Positions 1 to 16,575 of a DNA stretch of 64,000 nucleotides are shown here, in pieces. Both the position numbers and the translations under genes were made by a program. Within the stretch, counting starts at the first letter, position 1; every line of letters begins with the position of its first letter. The notes under the pieces are model-generated. The model worked only from the letters and a program-made list of their open reading frames with translations, ran no database searches and was not told the origin of the DNA. The DNA comes from Lysobacteraceae bacterium (GTDB taxonomy: Bacteria > Pseudomonadota > Gammaproteobacteria > Xanthomonadales > Xanthomonadaceae), in contig BPKJ01000005.1 of assembly GCA_026005075.1 (NCBI GenBank), positions 62,001-126,000 on the forward strand, read 5' to 3'.

Positions 1-1568
1 CTCTCGCGGCAATGGGCCTTGATGTCCTCGGCGGTGAGCTTGGGGTCCTTCTTGACGATGACCACCTTCACCGCCTCGCCCGATTTCTCGTCCGGCACCC
101 CGACCGCGGCCACCTCCAGCACGCCAGGATGGGTGGCGATCACGTCCTCGATCTCGTTCGGGTACACGTTGAAGCCCGAGACCAGGATCATGTCCTTCTT
201 GCGGTCGACGATGTAGAAGAAGCCCTTCTCGTCCATCCTTGCCATGTCGCCGGTGTGCAGCCAGCCGTCGGCATCGATGACCTTGGCAGTCTCTTCCGGC
301 CGTTGCCAGTAGCCCTTCATCACCTGCGGCCCGCGCACGCAGAGCTCGCCCACCTCGCCCGGCGGCAGGATGCGCCCGTCCTCGGCCTTGATGCAGACCT
401 CGGTACTCGGCAGCGGCAGCCCGATCGAGCCGTTGTAGTCCGGCAGATCGAGCGGATTGATGCACACCGCAGGCGAGGTCTCGGTGAGGCCGTAGGCTTC
501 GGTAAGGGTGGTACCGGTGACCTTCTTCCAGCGCTCGGCGACGGCGCGCTGCACGGCCATGCCGCCGCCCAGGGTCAGCTTGAAGCGCGAGAAGTCGAGC
601 TGCTCGAAGCCCGGGGTGTTGAGCAGGCCGTTGAACAGGGTGTTGACGCCGGTCATGCAGGTGAAGGGGATGCGGCGCAGCTCGCGCACGAAGCCGGGCA
701 TGTCCCTGGGATTGGTGATCAGATGGTTGACCCCGCCGAGTTTCATGAACACCAGGCAGTTCGCGGTGAGGGCGAAGATGTGGTACAGCGGCAGCGCGGT
801 GATGATGTGCTCCTCCCCGATCACCGCACGCTCGCCGATCCACGCCGCCGCCTGCTGCATGTTGGCGACGAGGTTGCGGTGGGTGAGCATGGCGCCCTTG
901 GAGACCCCCGTCGTGCCGCCGGTGTACTGCAGGAAGGCGATGTCTTCCGCCCCGACCTCGGCCTTCGGCAGGCTGAGGTCCGCACCGCGCGCAAGCACCT
1001 CACCGAAGCGCACCTCGCCCTCGATGTGGTGTTCGGGGACCGCCTTGCGGATGTACTTGAGCACGAAGTTGGTGATCATGCCCTTGGGGAAGCCGAGCAG
1101 GTCGCCCACACCGGTGCCGATGACATGACGCACGCCGGTCTCGGCCACCACCTGCTGCAAGGTGGCGGCAAAGTTGTCCAGCACGAGGATCGCCACCGCC
1201 CCGGAATCGTTGAGCTGGTGCTTGAGCTCGCGCGCGGTGTACATGGGGTTGGTGTTGACGACGGTCAGCCCGGCGCGCAGCGCGCCGAAGATCGCGATCG
1301 GATACTGCAGGACGTTGGGCAGCATGATCGCCACCCGGTCGCCCTTCTTGAGCCTGGCCTCGTGGACCAGCCAGGCCCCGAAGGCCCGGCTCAGACGGTC
1401 GATGTCCGCGTAGGTGAGCACCCGGCCCATGTTCTCGAAGGCCGGCCGCTCGGCGAATTGGGCGCAGGAGGTCTCGAGGATGTCGACGATCGAGCCGTAT
1501 TCATGGAGATCGATCTCCGGCTGGATCCCCTTCGGATAGCTCGACAGCCAGGGGCGGTCGGTGTGCAT
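1..1568 (-). CDS. fadD: long-chain acyl-CoA synthetase (3' end outside window)
   Basis: AMP-forming ligase that activates fatty acids to acyl-CoA for beta-oxidation or lipid synthesis, normally at the inner face of the membrane. The reading frame is open from an ATG at 1568 to the window edge, about 522 residues, against roughly 560 in E. coli FadD, so only the extreme C-terminus is missing. The AMP-binding P-loop YTGGTTGVSKG lies near residue 213, and the last visible residues (LTAEDIKAHC) are typical of the C-terminal lid domain. The start gives MHTDRPWLSSYPKG, a usual FadD N-terminus. It is divergent from the lipoprotein gene at 1645. The family is certain; the chain-length preference is inferred. 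Confidence 0.9.
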   Translation of the reverse strand, partial: MHTDRPWLSSYPKGIQPEIDLHEYGSIVDILETSCAQFAERPAFENMGRVLTYADIDRLSRAFGAWLVHEARLKKGDRVAIMLPNVLQYPIAIFGALRAGLTVVNTNPMYTARELKHQLNDSGAVAILVLDNFAATLQQVVAETGVRHVIGTGVGDLLGFPKGMITNFVLKYIRKAVPEHHIEGEVRFGEVLARGADLSLPKAEVGAEDIAFLQYTGGTTGVSKGAMLTHRNLVANMQQAAAWIGERAVIGEEHIITALPLYHIFALTANCLVFMKLGGVNHLITNPRDMPGFVRELRRIPFTCMTGVNTLFNGLLNTPGFEQLDFSRFKLTLGGGMAVQRAVAERWKKVTGTTLTEAYGLTETSPAVCINPLDLPDYNGSIGLPLPSTEVCIKAEDGRILPPGEVGELCVRGPQVMKGYWQRPEETAKVIDADGWLHTGDMARMDEKGFFYIVDRKKDMILVSGFNVYPNEIEDVIATHPGVLEVAAVGVPDEKSGEAVKVVIVKKDPKLTAEDIKAHCRE

Positions 1569-1644
1569 GCGCAGTACCCTCGAACGGCAAGGTGTGGAGC
1601 CTGAACCACGGCAAACTGCCTTGGATTGGAGCACAGGAGGCAAC

Positions 1645-2103
1645 ATGGCACAAGAACGCAACGGCAGGGCGGGCAGGCGGTGCGCGGTCGGGGTCTGGGC
1701 CGCCGTGGCCGTGCTCGTGGCACTGCTTGCGGCCTGCTCGCGCCCGGCCGATCGACGGGCGCTGGAGGACACCATCCGGTCGATGCAGGAGGCCGCGCAG
1801 GCTCGCGACGTCGGGGCGCTGATGGCCCACGTCGCCGCCGACTTTCGCGGCCGTGACGGACTGGACCGGGACGGCCTGCGCCGTCTGCTCGCGCTCCACC
1901 TGGTGCGGCACACCAAGGTGGACCTCACCCTCGGCCCCCTCGAGATGGCGATCGAGGGCACACGGGCCGAGGTCCGCTTCCGCCTGCTGGCCGCCGGGTT
2001 CGAGCGCGGCGCGCTGCCCAGCCGCGCCGACGCGTACAAGGTCACCACCTTGTGGCGTGCCGAGGGCGCGCGCTGGCGGCTCGAGTACGCGGACTGGGAC
2101 TAG
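1645..2103 (+). CDS. small lipoprotein with SnoaL/NTF2-like domain
   Basis: A 152-residue protein with a twin-arginine-rich N-terminus, a hydrophobic stretch and a lipobox LLAAC, so it is predicted to be exported and lipid-anchored. The mature part (about 120 residues, beginning DRRALEDTIRSMQEAAQARD) resembles the helix-rich start of SnoaL/NTF2-like folds and ends in strands such as YKVTTLWRAEGARWRLEY. No catalytic motif is visible. The start at 1645 is chosen because an AGGAGG-type ribosome site lies just upstream; the frame is open further upstream, into the fadD promoter region, without a better start. Its role is unknown, and it does not form an operon with the convergent acnA. Confidence 0.75.
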   Translation: MAQERNGRAGRRCAVGVWAAVAVLVALLAACSRPADRRALEDTIRSMQEAAQARDVGALMAHVAADFRGRDGLDRDGLRRLLALHLVRHTKVDLTLGPLEMAIEGTRAEVRFRLLAAGFERGALPSRADAYKVTTLWRAEGARWRLEYADWD

Positions 2104-2112
2104 GCAGGCAGC

Positions 2113-2139
2113 GGCCCGGCCCGGCGGCCGGGCCGGGCC
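2113..2139. terminator. GC-rich hairpin between convergent genes
   Basis: A near-perfect inverted repeat, GGCCCGGCCC (2113-2122) and GGGCCGGGCC (2130-2139), extended by two inner pairs around a 3-base loop. It sits between the lipoprotein stop and the acnA stop, so it can serve both strands. There is no T-run, so the mechanism of termination is inferred. Confidence 0.5.
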
Positions 2140-2142
2140 GGA

Positions 2143-4845
<2,703 letters not shown>

Positions 4846-5169
4846 CGCGGCGCTCCGCAGGGCAAGGGCGCCCATTGTCGCGCGTTTTGGTCCGGTCTGC
4901 CGAGCTGCTTGAGCGTGCCGAAGCGGCTTCGTACACTTCCACGCCGCCGATCCGTCGCACGGGGCCGCCGTCGAGGACGGCCGGCGTGCCTGCGCATCCC
5001 GGAAGGAGAGGCCGCATGCAGGCCGCGCCTTTCCAGTGTTTCCGCACGCAGGTCCCGCCCTGGGGCCTGCGCCCGATCCCGCTCCCGCCGCGGCGCAGTC
5101 AGGGCAGGCCACGGTCTGGCTGCGCGCGCGTCGCACCCAACCCGCCCCTCACCCTCACCGGAGTCGCCC
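4846..5169. other. divergent acnA/acnB intergenic region with structured acnB leader
   Basis: This 324-bp gap holds no convincing gene. On the plus strand, after a candidate promoter at 4909-4937, it would give acnB a leader of about 225 nt. Two hairpins are visible in that leader: GCCGTC-GAG-GACGGC (4967-4981), and a 10-bp stem with a 5-base loop (5047-5071, arms CGCAGGTCCC and GGGGCCTGCG with one G-T pair). A strong SD (AAGGAGAG) precedes an ATG at 5016 whose frame runs on without a stop deep into acnB in another phase. The acnB ribosome site GGAG is at 5160-5163. Confidence 0.5.
4909..4937 (+). promoter_or_regulatory. candidate sigma-70 promoter for acnB
   Basis: TTGAGC (4909-4914), a 17-base spacer and TACACT (4932-4937); each box matches the consensus at four of six positions. 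TACACT also occurs upstream of hisS and purT in this window, so it may be a common -10 form in this genome. Prediction from sequence only. Confidence 0.4.
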
Positions 5170-7761
5170 ATGCTGCAAGCCTATCGCCAACATGCCGCCG
5201 AGCGCGCCGCCCTCGGGATCCCGCCGCTGCCGCTGACCGCGCAGCAGACCGCCGAGCTGATCGAGCTGCTGAAGGACCCACCGGCCGGGGAGGAGGACTT
5301 CCTGCTCGAACTGCTCACCCAGCGGGTGCCCGCGGGCGTGGACGATGCCGCAAGGGTCAAGGCCAGCTACCTCGCGGCGCTGGCCTTCGGCAACGAGACC
5401 CACCCGCGGATCGACCGTCGGCGCGCGGTCGAGCTGCTCGGCACCATGCTCGGCGGCTACAACGTGGCGCCGCTGGTCAAGCTGCTGGACGATGCGGAGG
5501 TCGGTGCCGCGGCGGCCGATGCGCTCAAGCACACGCTGCTGGTCTTCGACGCCTTCCACGACGTCGAGGAGAAGGCCAAGGCCGGCAATGCCAACGCCCG
5601 CGCCGTGCTGGAGAGCTGGGCCGATGCAGAGTGGTTCACCAGCCGGCCCGAGGTGCCCGAGTCGCTGACCGTCACCGTGTTCAAGGTGCCGGGCGAGACC
5701 AACACCGACGACCTGTCGCCGGCGCCGGATGCCACGACCCGCCCGGACATTCCGCTGCACGCGCTGGCGATGCTCAAGAACCGGCGTCCGGACGCGCCGT
5801 TCGAGCCGGAGGAGGACGGCAAGCGCGGCCCGATCGGCGAGATCCTCAGGCTCAAGGAGAAGGGCCACATGGTCGCCTACGTCGGCGACGTGGTGGGCAC
5901 CGGCTCCTCGCGCAAGTCGGCGACCAACAGCGTGCTGTGGTGGACCGGGCAGGACATTCCGTTCATCCCCAACAAGCGCTACGGCGGGGTCTGCCTGGGC
6001 GGCAAGATCGCGCCGATCTTCTACAACACCATGGAGGATGCGGGCGCGCTGCCGATCGAGCTCGACGTGTCGAGGATGGAACATGGCGACGTCATCGAGC
6101 TGCGGCCTTACGAGGGCAAGGCACTGAAGAACGGCGAGGTGATCGCCACCTTCGCGCTCAAGTCGGAGGTGCTGCTGGATGAGGTCCGCGCCGGCGGCCG
6201 CATTCCGCTGATCATCGGCCGCGGCCTTACGGCCAAGGCCCGCGAGGCACTCGGTCTGCCGCCGTCCACCCTGTTCCGGCTGCCGCGCGCACCTGCCGAC
6301 ACCGGCAAGGGCTACACGCTCGCCCAGAAGATGGTCGGCCGGGCCTGCGGCCTGCCCGAGGGCAAGGGCATCCGTCCCGGCACCTATTGCGAGCCACGGA
6401 TGACGACGGTCGGCTCGCAGGACACCACGGGTCCGATGACCCGTGACGAGCTGAAGGACCTGGCCTGCCTCGGCTTCAGCGCCGATCTGGTGATGCAGAG
6501 CTTCTGCCACACCGCCGCCTACCCCAAGCCGGTGGACATCGAGACCCACCGCACCCTGCCGCGGTTCATCTCCACCCGCGGCGGCGTTTCCCTGCGCCCG
6601 GGCGACGGCATCATCCACAGCTGGTTGAACCGCATGCTGCTGCCGGACACGGTAGGCACCGGCGGTGACAGCCACACCCGCTTCCCGATCGGCATCAGCT
6701 TCCCGGCCGGCTCCGGTCTGGTGGCCTTCGCCGCCGCCACCGGGGTGATGCCGCTGGACATGCCGGAATCGGTGCTGGTGCGTTTCAAGGGCCGGATGCA
6801 GCCGGGCGTGACCCTGCGTGACCTGGTCCACGCGATCCCGCTCTACGCCATCCGGCAGGGGCTGCTGACGGTCGAGAAGAAGGGCAAGAAGAACATCTTC
6901 TCCGGCCGCATCCTGGAGATCGAGGGTCTGCCCGATCTCAAGGTGGAGCAGGCCTTCGAACTGGCCGACGCCTCGGCGGAGCGCTCGGCCGCCGCCTGCA
7001 CGGTGCGGCTCGGCAAGGAGCCGATCATCGAATACCTCAACAGCAACATCACCCTGCTCAAGTGGATGATCGCGCAGGGCTACCAGGACGCCCGGACCCT
7101 GCAGCGCCGCATCCGCAGGATGGAGGAATGGCTGGCCAATCCGCAGCTTCTGGAGCCGGATGCCGATGCCGAGTACGCCGCGGTGATCGAGATCGACCTC
7201 GACGAGATCGTCGAGCCGATCGTGTGCTGTCCGAACGACCCGGACGATGCCAAGACCCTGTCCGAGGTCGCCGGCGCCAGGATCGACGAGGTGTTCATCG
7301 GCTCGTGCATGACCAACATCGGCCATTTCCGCGCCGCCGCCCGGCTGCTCGAGGGCAAGCGGGACCTGCCGGCCCGGTTGTGGGTCGCGCCGCCGACCCG
7401 CATGGACCAGCAGCAGCTCACCGAGGAGGGCCACTACGGCACCTTCGGGGTGGCCGGGGCACGCCTCGAGATGCCGGGCTGCTCGCTGTGCATGGGCAAC
7501 CAGGCGCAGATCCGCGAGGGCAGCACCGCGATGTCCACCAGCACCCGCAACTTCCCGAATCGCCTTGGCCGCAATACCAACGTGTACCTCGGCTCGGCGG
7601 AGCTGGCAGCGATCTGCGCGCGGCTTGGACGCATCCCGACCCGCGAGGAGTACATGGCCGACATCGGCGTCATCAACGCCAACGGCGAGGCCATCTATCG
7701 CTACATGAACTTCGACCAGATCGAGGCCTACCGGGAGGTCGCCGAGCAGGTCGAGGTCTGA
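5170..7761 (+). CDS. acnB: bifunctional aconitate hydratase B / 2-methylisocitrate dehydratase
   Basis: The main TCA-cycle aconitase type in many gammaproteobacteria; in Xanthomonas the homologue is called RpfA. The 863 residues match E. coli AcnB (865). An N-terminal HEAT-like domain (from [16 protein letters not shown]) is followed by the swivel domain and then the cluster domains. Cluster cysteines are in [11 protein letters not shown] (near residue 710) and [11 protein letters not shown] (near 770). The start is the ATG at 5170 with GGAG six bases upstream; the frame is open from 3346 but that part is antisense to acnA. AcnB proteins can also bind mRNA when the cluster is lost, which makes its own structured leader interesting. 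Confidence 0.97.
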   Translation: MLQAYRQHAAERAALGIPPLPLTAQQTAELIELLKDPPAGEEDFLLELLTQRVPAGVDDAARVKASYLAALAFGNETHPRIDRRRAVELLGTMLGGYNVAPLVKLLDDAEVGAAAADALKHTLLVFDAFHDVEEKAKAGNANARAVLESWADAEWFTSRPEVPESLTVTVFKVPGETNTDDLSPAPDATTRPDIPLHALAMLKNRRPDAPFEPEEDGKRGPIGEILRLKEKGHMVAYVGDVVGTGSSRKSATNSVLWWTGQDIPFIPNKRYGGVCLGGKIAPIFYNTMEDAGALPIELDVSRMEHGDVIELRPYEGKALKNGEVIATFALKSEVLLDEVRAGGRIPLIIGRGLTAKAREALGLPPSTLFRLPRAPADTGKGYTLAQKMVGRACGLPEGKGIRPGTYCEPRMTTVGSQDTTGPMTRDELKDLACLGFSADLVMQSFCHTAAYPKPVDIETHRTLPRFISTRGGVSLRPGDGIIHSWLNRMLLPDTVGTGGDSHTRFPIGISFPAGSGLVAFAAATGVMPLDMPESVLVRFKGRMQPGVTLRDLVHAIPLYAIRQGLLTVEKKGKKNIFSGRILEIEGLPDLKVEQAFELADASAERSAAACTVRLGKEPIIEYLNSNITLLKWMIAQGYQDARTLQRRIRRMEEWLANPQLLEPDADAEYAAVIEIDLDEIVEPIVCCPNDPDDAKTLSEVAGARIDEVFIGSCMTNIGHFRAAARLLEGKRDLPARLWVAPPTRMDQQQLTEEGHYGTFGVAGARLEMPGCSLCMGNQAQIREGSTAMSTSTRNFPNRLGRNTNVYLGSAELAAICARLGRIPTREEYMADIGVINANGEAIYRYMNFDQIEAYREVAEQVEV

Positions 7762-7771
7762 GGTCCCGGTG

Positions 7772-7813
7772 CCCGCCCCCCGGTCCGGCCTGGCTCGGGC
7801 CGGGGGGTGCGGG
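7772..7813. terminator. bidirectional hairpin between acnB and hflD
   Basis: Long GC inverted repeat: CCCGC followed by CCCCCGG on one arm, CCGGGGGG followed by GCGGG on the other, with one unpaired T. It lies between the convergent acnB and hflD stops. No T-run follows. Confidence 0.5.
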
Positions 7814-7820
7814 AACGGGG

Positions 7821-8435
7821 CTAGTCGGAAAGCCGCTCCAGCCAGTCCCGGGTCGTCGCCCGGATCGCCCCGCGCCGGAGCAGGAAGTCCCAGTAGCTGC
7901 CGCCCAGCTGCCGCCACAGTACGGCGGCGCGGACCGCCGCGAGGAGGAGGGCACGGATGGTCGAGACCACCTCGGCGTGGGCCAGCTGCTCGGGGTCGCC
8001 CTGGACCAGTACCCGTGGGGTGAGGGTGCTGATCGTGCGCGCGTAGAGCTGCCCGAGTCCGGCGAGCACGGCCGGGTCGGCCGGGCCATCCCTAAGGTGC
8101 TGGGGGGCGAGCCTGAGGATGGCCTCGCGCAAGGCCGCCTGAAGGTCGCGCCGGCGCGCCAGCGCGCGCTCGACCCGCAGTACGGTTTGCGCGATCCTGC
8201 CTTGCGCTGCGCTGCTCCCGGGCTGACCTGCGGCATGCGCGGCGAGCAGCTCGAGGCCGCGCCGCAAGGCCCCGGCGCCGCCGAACACGGCCTCGGTCGA
8301 GGGTGCGTCGATGCGGAACACCGAGTCGATCGCACAGCGCAGGGCCCTGTCGTCGCAACGGCCGTGCGCAGCCATCGCGACCACGGCGTCGGCGGCCTGC
8401 AACAGGCCGGCGAGGGCCAGAACCCGATCCTTCAT
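7821..8435 (-). CDS. hflD: HflD family protein
   Basis: A 204-residue, mostly helical protein of the HflD (DUF489) family, a peripheral inner-membrane protein known in E. coli for binding the lambda CII activator; its housekeeping role is unclear. Family features seen are the N-terminal [18 protein letters not shown] and the C-terminal region around [20 protein letters not shown]. Its start overlaps the mnmA stop (ATGA at 8432-8435), so translation is probably coupled. The NUDIX-mnmA-hflD order is as in E. coli, but purB, which follows there, is replaced here by the convergent acnB. Confidence 0.88.
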   Translation of the reverse strand: MKDRVLALAGLLQAADAVVAMAAHGRCDDRALRCAIDSVFRIDAPSTEAVFGGAGALRRGLELLAAHAAGQPGSSAAQGRIAQTVLRVERALARRRDLQAALREAILRLAPQHLRDGPADPAVLAGLGQLYARTISTLTPRVLVQGDPEQLAHAEVVSTIRALLLAAVRAAVLWRQLGGSYWDFLLRRGAIRATTRDWLERLSD

Positions 8436-9544
8436 GCTGCCTCCATGGCGGGTATGCGGGGCGCGTCGGTGCCGTCGATGACCGCGCCTCCAAGACAGAT
8501 CTCGTCACGATAGAGCACCACCGACTGCCCGGGGGTCACCGCCCGCTGCGGGGCGTCGAAGCGGACCACGAGGCCGCCGTCGTCCAGGACCTCGACCTCG
8601 CCGTCGACGTCCTGCTGCCGGTACCGCGTCTTTGCGGTGCAGCGGAAGCGCGCGCCGGGGGGGCTGCCGGCAATCCAGTGGGCGCTGGCCGCCCAGAGCC
8701 GGGTGCTGAACAGCCAGGGGCTGTCCGCGCCCTGATCGACGTAGACGATATTGCGCTCCACGTCCTTGCCGATCACGAACCACGGACGGGGCGCCCGACC
8801 GCGCACGCCGCCGAGCTGGAGGCCCTCGCGCTGGCCCAGGGTGAAGTAGAACGCTCCCGGATGCTGCCCCAGCACGACCCCCTGGGGGTCCCTCAGCTCG
8901 CCCGGCTGCATGGGCAGGTAGCGGGCGAGGAAGGCCCGGAAGTCGCGCTCGCCGATGAAGCAGATGCCGGTGGAGTCGCGCTTGGCATGGACCGCAAGGC
9001 CGGCGTCCCGGGCCAGTGCGCGGACTTCGCTCTTGCGAAGCTCGCCGAGCGGAAACGCGGAGCGCGCCAGCGCCTCCTGGCCAAGCAGGTGCAGGAAGTA
9101 GCTCTGGTCCTTGCCCGGGTCGATGGCGCGAAGCAGGCGCCACCCTTCGGGGCCGCGGGCGATCCGTGCGTAGTGGCCGGTGGCGATGCGCTCGGCGCCG
9201 AGGTCGAGGGCGTGCTGGAGGAAGCTGCGGAACTTGATCTCGCGGTTGCACAGCACGTCCGGATTCGGCGTGCGACCGGCACGGTACTCGGCGAGGAAGT
9301 GCTCGAACACCGAGGTCCAGTACGCCTTCGCGAAGTTCGCGCTGTGGAAGGGCACGCCGAGCTGCGCGCAGACGCGGAGGGCGTCCTTGCGGTCCTCCTC
9401 GGCGCGGCAGCCGTCGGTCTCATCGCCCTCCCAGTTGTTCATGAACAGACCGGCCACGGACTCGCCGCGGCGCTTGAGCAGCAGCAGGGCGACCGCCGAG
9501 TCGACGCCTCCGGACACCCCGACGATGGTGGTCGGGGCGGTCAT
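8432..9544 (-). CDS. mnmA: tRNA-specific 2-thiouridylase
   Basis: Thiolates U34 of tRNA-Lys, -Glu and -Gln using ATP and a persulfide relay. The 370 residues are normal for the family. The PP-loop [12 protein letters not shown] is near residue 8. Catalytic cysteines are in [10 protein letters not shown] (near residue 100) and [13 protein letters not shown] (near 200), and the C-terminal beta-barrel ends with GGAVID. The ATG at 9544 is chosen because it overlaps the stop of the upstream NUDIX gene (ATGA); the frame is open further upstream without homology. It is the middle gene of a three-gene operon with 4-base overlaps on both sides. Confidence 0.96.
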   Translation of the reverse strand: MTAPTTIVGVSGGVDSAVALLLLKRRGESVAGLFMNNWEGDETDGCRAEEDRKDALRVCAQLGVPFHSANFAKAYWTSVFEHFLAEYRAGRTPNPDVLCNREIKFRSFLQHALDLGAERIATGHYARIARGPEGWRLLRAIDPGKDQSYFLHLLGQEALARSAFPLGELRKSEVRALARDAGLAVHAKRDSTGICFIGERDFRAFLARYLPMQPGELRDPQGVVLGQHPGAFYFTLGQREGLQLGGVRGRAPRPWFVIGKDVERNIVYVDQGADSPWLFSTRLWAASAHWIAGSPPGARFRCTAKTRYRQQDVDGEVEVLDDGGLVVRFDAPQRAVTPGQSVVLYRDEICLGGAVIDGTDAPRIPAMEAA

Positions 9545-10017
9545 AGCGCGACGATCCGGTCGAGCGGCGCGGGCGGGCGGGCGAGGGCATCCTCGAAGGC
9601 GCGCAGGACCAGCGGACTGCGCAGCCGGTCGGCGGCCTGGCGCACCTCCTCCAGCGGCAGCCACAGGGCCCGTGTGATGCCCGCGTCGAGGACTCGGTCG
9701 GCATGGTGCCGCTCCGCCATGGCGGAGAAGGCAAAACGCAGGAAGTGCACGCCGTCCGGCGCGCGCCACTGGTAGACCCCGACCAGGCCGGTGAGACGGA
9801 CCTCCCAGCCGGTTTCCTCCAGGGTCTCGCGGATCGCGGCGTCCACGAGGCGCTCGCCGGGCTCGACGTGGCCGGCAGGCTGGTTGAGCACCAGCCGGTC
9901 GCGGACCCTCTCCTCCACCAGCAGGAAGCGGCCCCGCCGCTCGACCACACAGGCCACGGTGAGGTCCGGCCCGGCGGGCGCGGGGCAGGTGGCGTCCGCC
10001 ATCGAGGTTGCATTCAT
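9541..10017 (-). CDS. nudJ: NUDIX hydrolase, NudJ-like
   Basis: A 158-residue hydrolase of nucleoside di- and triphosphate-type substrates. The NUDIX box begins [20 protein letters not shown] (near residues 48-67) and keeps the REXXEE core that binds metal. Position directly upstream of mnmA matches nudJ of E. coli, which acts on thiamin pyrophosphate precursors and nucleotides; the substrate here is inferred. Two in-frame ATGs (MNATSM and MADAT) could start it; the first is used. It is divergent from clpS, with 64 bp between them. Confidence 0.85.
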   Translation of the reverse strand: MNATSMADATCPAPAGPDLTVACVVERRGRFLLVEERVRDRLVLNQPAGHVEPGERLVDAAIRETLEETGWEVRLTGLVGVYQWRAPDGVHFLRFAFSAMAERHHADRVLDAGITRALWLPLEEVRQAADRLRSPLVLRAFEDALARPPAPLDRIVAL

Positions 10018-10081
10018 CGGGGCAATCTTACCGCGCGCTGGCGGCTGCCGGGGTGCCCGTGCGCAGCGCTATCATGGACAT

Positions 10082-10408
10082 ATGAGCAACGAATCCTCTC
10101 CCGATCAGGAACGCCATCACGGGCTGGCGACCGAAACCGCCGAGCCGGAGCTCAAGCGTCCGCCGCTGTTTCAGGTCGTGCTCCTGAACGACGACTACAC
10201 GCCGATGGACTTCGTGGTCGACGTGCTGCAGATCTTCTTCAACATGAGCCATGAGCGCGCCACCCAGGTGATGCTGCACGTGCATGTCCGTGGCCGCGGG
10301 GTATGCGGCGTCTTCACGCGCGAGGTGGCAGAAACCAAGGTGGCACAGGTCACGGAATTCGCAAGACACCATGAACACCCGCTGAGGTGCATCATGGAAC
10401 CAGCGTGA
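10082..10408 (+). CDS. clpS: ATP-dependent Clp protease adaptor ClpS
   Basis: Adaptor that delivers N-degron substrates to ClpAP. 108 residues; the N-terminal tail is flexible and the core [21 protein letters not shown] carries the substrate pocket (NDDYT, MDFV), followed by [19 protein letters not shown]. The start is the ATG at 10082, just after a TATCAT box at 10070-10075 that could be a -10 element. clpA follows 54 bp downstream. The bpt gene at 25983-26723 encodes an enzyme that makes leucine-type N-degrons, so both halves of this pathway are in the window. Confidence 0.96.
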   Translation: MSNESSPDQERHHGLATETAEPELKRPPLFQVVLLNDDYTPMDFVVDVLQIFFNMSHERATQVMLHVHVRGRGVCGVFTREVAETKVAQVTEFARHHEHPLRCIMEPA

Positions 10409-10462
10409 ACCGCCCCCATCTCCGGGGTGTCGGACAAGCGGGCAGAGGAGTGGCATGCCGCC

Positions 10463-12730
<2,268 letters not shown>

Positions 12731-12750
12731 GCCGACCGGCCTGCCTTGCG

Positions 12751-12969
12751 TCAGCGCATGCGGTAGGTGATCCGGCCCTTGGTCAGGTCGTACGGGGTCA
12801 TCTCGACCTTGACCCGGTCGCCGGTGAGGATGCGGATGTAGTTCTTCCGCATGCGCCCGGAAATGTGGGCGGTGACCACGTGGCCGTTCTCGAGCTGCAC
12901 GCGGAACATGGTGTTGGGCAGGGTCTCGATGACCGTGCCTTCCATCTCGATGGAATCGTCTTTGGACAT
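12751..12969 (-). CDS. infA: translation initiation factor IF-1
   Basis: 72-residue S1/OB-fold protein that binds the ribosomal A site during initiation. The whole sequence is typical ([39 protein letters not shown]). It lies 20 bp from the convergent clpA stop, an arrangement (clpS-clpA facing infA) shared with many gammaproteobacteria. Confidence 0.98.
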   Translation of the reverse strand: MSKDDSIEMEGTVIETLPNTMFRVQLENGHVVTAHISGRMRKNYIRILTGDRVKVEMTPYDLTKGRITYRMR

Positions 12970-13157
12970 GCTTGGCTGTCTTCGGGGCGGATGAAACGGC
13001 TCTGCCGGCCGTGAAGCCTTCTATTCTGCCACGGAAGCGGTTGCAAGGTGAGGGACGGGGCCCGCCGCGCAGGACGCAGGCAGCGCAAGCCGGGCGGTCG
13101 AGGCCAGGCCCGCGCTACACTAGCGGGCTTTCGCCCCCTGCCTTGGGAGATGCCCCC

Positions 13158-14541
<1,384 letters not shown>

Positions 14542-14549
<8 letters not shown>

Positions 14550-16443
14550 GGGCGGCATGGTGCGGCTGGACGGGACCAGCCTGACCCGCGAGGAGGTGAT
14601 CCGGGTTGCCCGCCAGGGCTGCGGGGTGGTGCTCGACGCAGAGCAGATGGAGGCGGTGCGCCGGGCGGCCGACTTCCTCGACGAGCAGGTCCGCCGCCAG
14701 GAGCCGATCTACGGCGTCTCCACCGGGTTCGGCAGCAACGCCGACAAGCTGCTGGGTGCGCGTCGCGCCCGCGAGGGGATCGGCGAGCCGCCTTCGCCCG
14801 GGCGCTCGCTGCTGGAGGAGCTGCAGCACAACCTGCTGATCACCCATGCGGTCTGCGTGGGCGAGCCCTTCCCGCCCGAGGTGGTCCGGGCGATGCTGGT
14901 GATCCGCATCAACACCCTGATGCGGGGGCATTCGGGCATCCGCCCATCGACCCTCGAGGCGCTTGCCGCGATGCTCAACCGCGGCGTGGTGCCGGTGGTG
15001 CCCCGAAAGGGCTCGGTGGGCGCCAGCGGCGATCTCGCTCCCCTGTCGCATCTGGCCATCGTGCTGCTGGGGGGTGGCGAGGCCTGGTTCGCCGGTGAGC
15101 GGCTTCCCGGCGCCGAGGCGCTGCGGCGCGCGGGCATGGCGCCGATCGCGCTGTCGCACAAGGAGGGGCTTGCCCTCAACAACGGCACCACACAGATGCT
15201 GGCCACGGCGGTGCTGGCCATCGAGCGCATGGAGAAACTGGTCGAGACCGCGGATCTCGCCGCGGCGATGACCCTCGAGGCCTTCGCCGGCCGCAGCCGT
15301 GCCTTCGCCGAGAAGGTGCATGCGCTGCGGCCGCACCCCGGCCAGCTCGCCGCCGCGGCCAGCCTGCGCGCGAAGCTCGCGGGCTCGAGCCTGATCGATT
15401 GCCCCTACCATCTGATTCCAAGGTTCCGGACCTGGCAGGCCGAGTCCTGGACCTTGCCGGAGGACCAGGCCCAGCATTTCGACATCGCCTGGGACTGGGT
15501 GCCGCCTGCACAGCGGCACGGCCGGGAGGCCTTCTACCGGCGTTTCCTGCCCTTCCGCGGCGGCAAGAAGCATCAGCCGCAGGATGCCTACTCGCTGCGC
15601 TGCATTCCGCAGGTGCACGGCGCGGTGCGGGATGCGCTGGATCAGGCCATCCGCGTGGTCGAGGTGGAACTCAACGCGGTCACCGACAATCCGCTGCTGT
15701 TCCCCGATGCCGGGGACGCCGCCGCGATCGAGGACCGGGTCATCTCGGCCGGGCACTTCCACGGCATGCCGCTCGCGCTCGCCATGAGCTACCTCAAGGC
15801 GGCCATCCCGGTGCTGGCCAGCATCTCCGAGCGGCGGCTGAACAAGTTGCTCGACCCGGCCACCAACGATGGTCTGCCCGCGTTCCTGATCGGCAACGAG
15901 GATGCGACCGACTCGGGCTTCATGATCGTCCAGTACACCGCCGCGGCGCTGGTCAACGACCTCGCCACGCGGGCGCATCCGGCCGCGGTCCATTCCATCC
16001 CGACCTCGGCCAATGCCGAGGACCACGTGTCCATGGGGGCCAACGAGGCGCGCCACGTGCTGGAGATGACCGAGGATCTCGGCCATGTGCTGGCGCTGGA
16101 GCTGTACACGGCGGCCCAGGCGCTCGACTACCGGCGCGACATGATCAACGCCGCCCGCCGGCTGGCCCGACGCGGTGACCTCGATGCCCTGTGTTCCAAG
16201 GTCGGCAATGCACCTTCGGCCGGCACCGAGGCCTACGCCCTGTTCCGCAGCGAATGCGCCGAGCTGTTGCGTCAGCTCGCGGCGCTCGATGCGTTTCGAC
16301 CCTCCCCCGTGGTCCAGGCCGCGCTCGCGCGCATCCGCGAGGAGATTCCGTTCATGCGCAAGGACCGGCCGATGGACGCCGAGGTGCGGCGGATGTGCGA
16401 GCTGGTCGCGCAGGACGCGCTGCTCGGCCTCCACCCGTCCTGA
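14542..16443 (+). CDS. aromatic amino acid ammonia-lyase (HutH/PAL family) with internal insertion
   Basis: Enzyme of the MIO-dependent lyase family, which releases ammonia from histidine, phenylalanine or tyrosine. The autocatalytic triad is in [14 protein letters not shown] near residue 160, and the family motif [15 protein letters not shown] follows later. About 633 residues, versus about 510 for HutH. Some 45-50 extra residues, rich in W, R and F (around [11 protein letters not shown] and [12 protein letters not shown], near residues 295-350), sit just before the QDAYSLRC motif. GTG 14542 (GAGG six bases upstream, 8-base overlap with hisS) is used; ATG 14557 is possible. No hutU, hutI or hutG is nearby, so the substrate is unknown. 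Confidence 0.85.
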
Positions 16444-16575
16444 GCGGGCCTGCACCATGGAGCTTGCCGCGCCAGCGCCGGGTCATGGCATGTCCGGATG
16501 CCGGTATCGGTCCGGCCTTGCGGACTTGGCTGCGCGGCCCGATTCCTTCCGGTGTGACCTTCCTCCTTGTCCACG

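Noticed and set aside
5016-6182. SD plus ATG at 5016 in the acnB leader as a possible leader peptide
   Set aside because: The frame has no stop until 6182 inside acnB in another phase, so it is not a short leader peptide; the SD may be accidental.
5155-7917. A 920-codon open frame antisense to acnB
   Set aside because: It has no motif, follows the GC-skewed codon positions of acnB, and its translation is His/Gly/Arg-rich as expected for a shadow frame.
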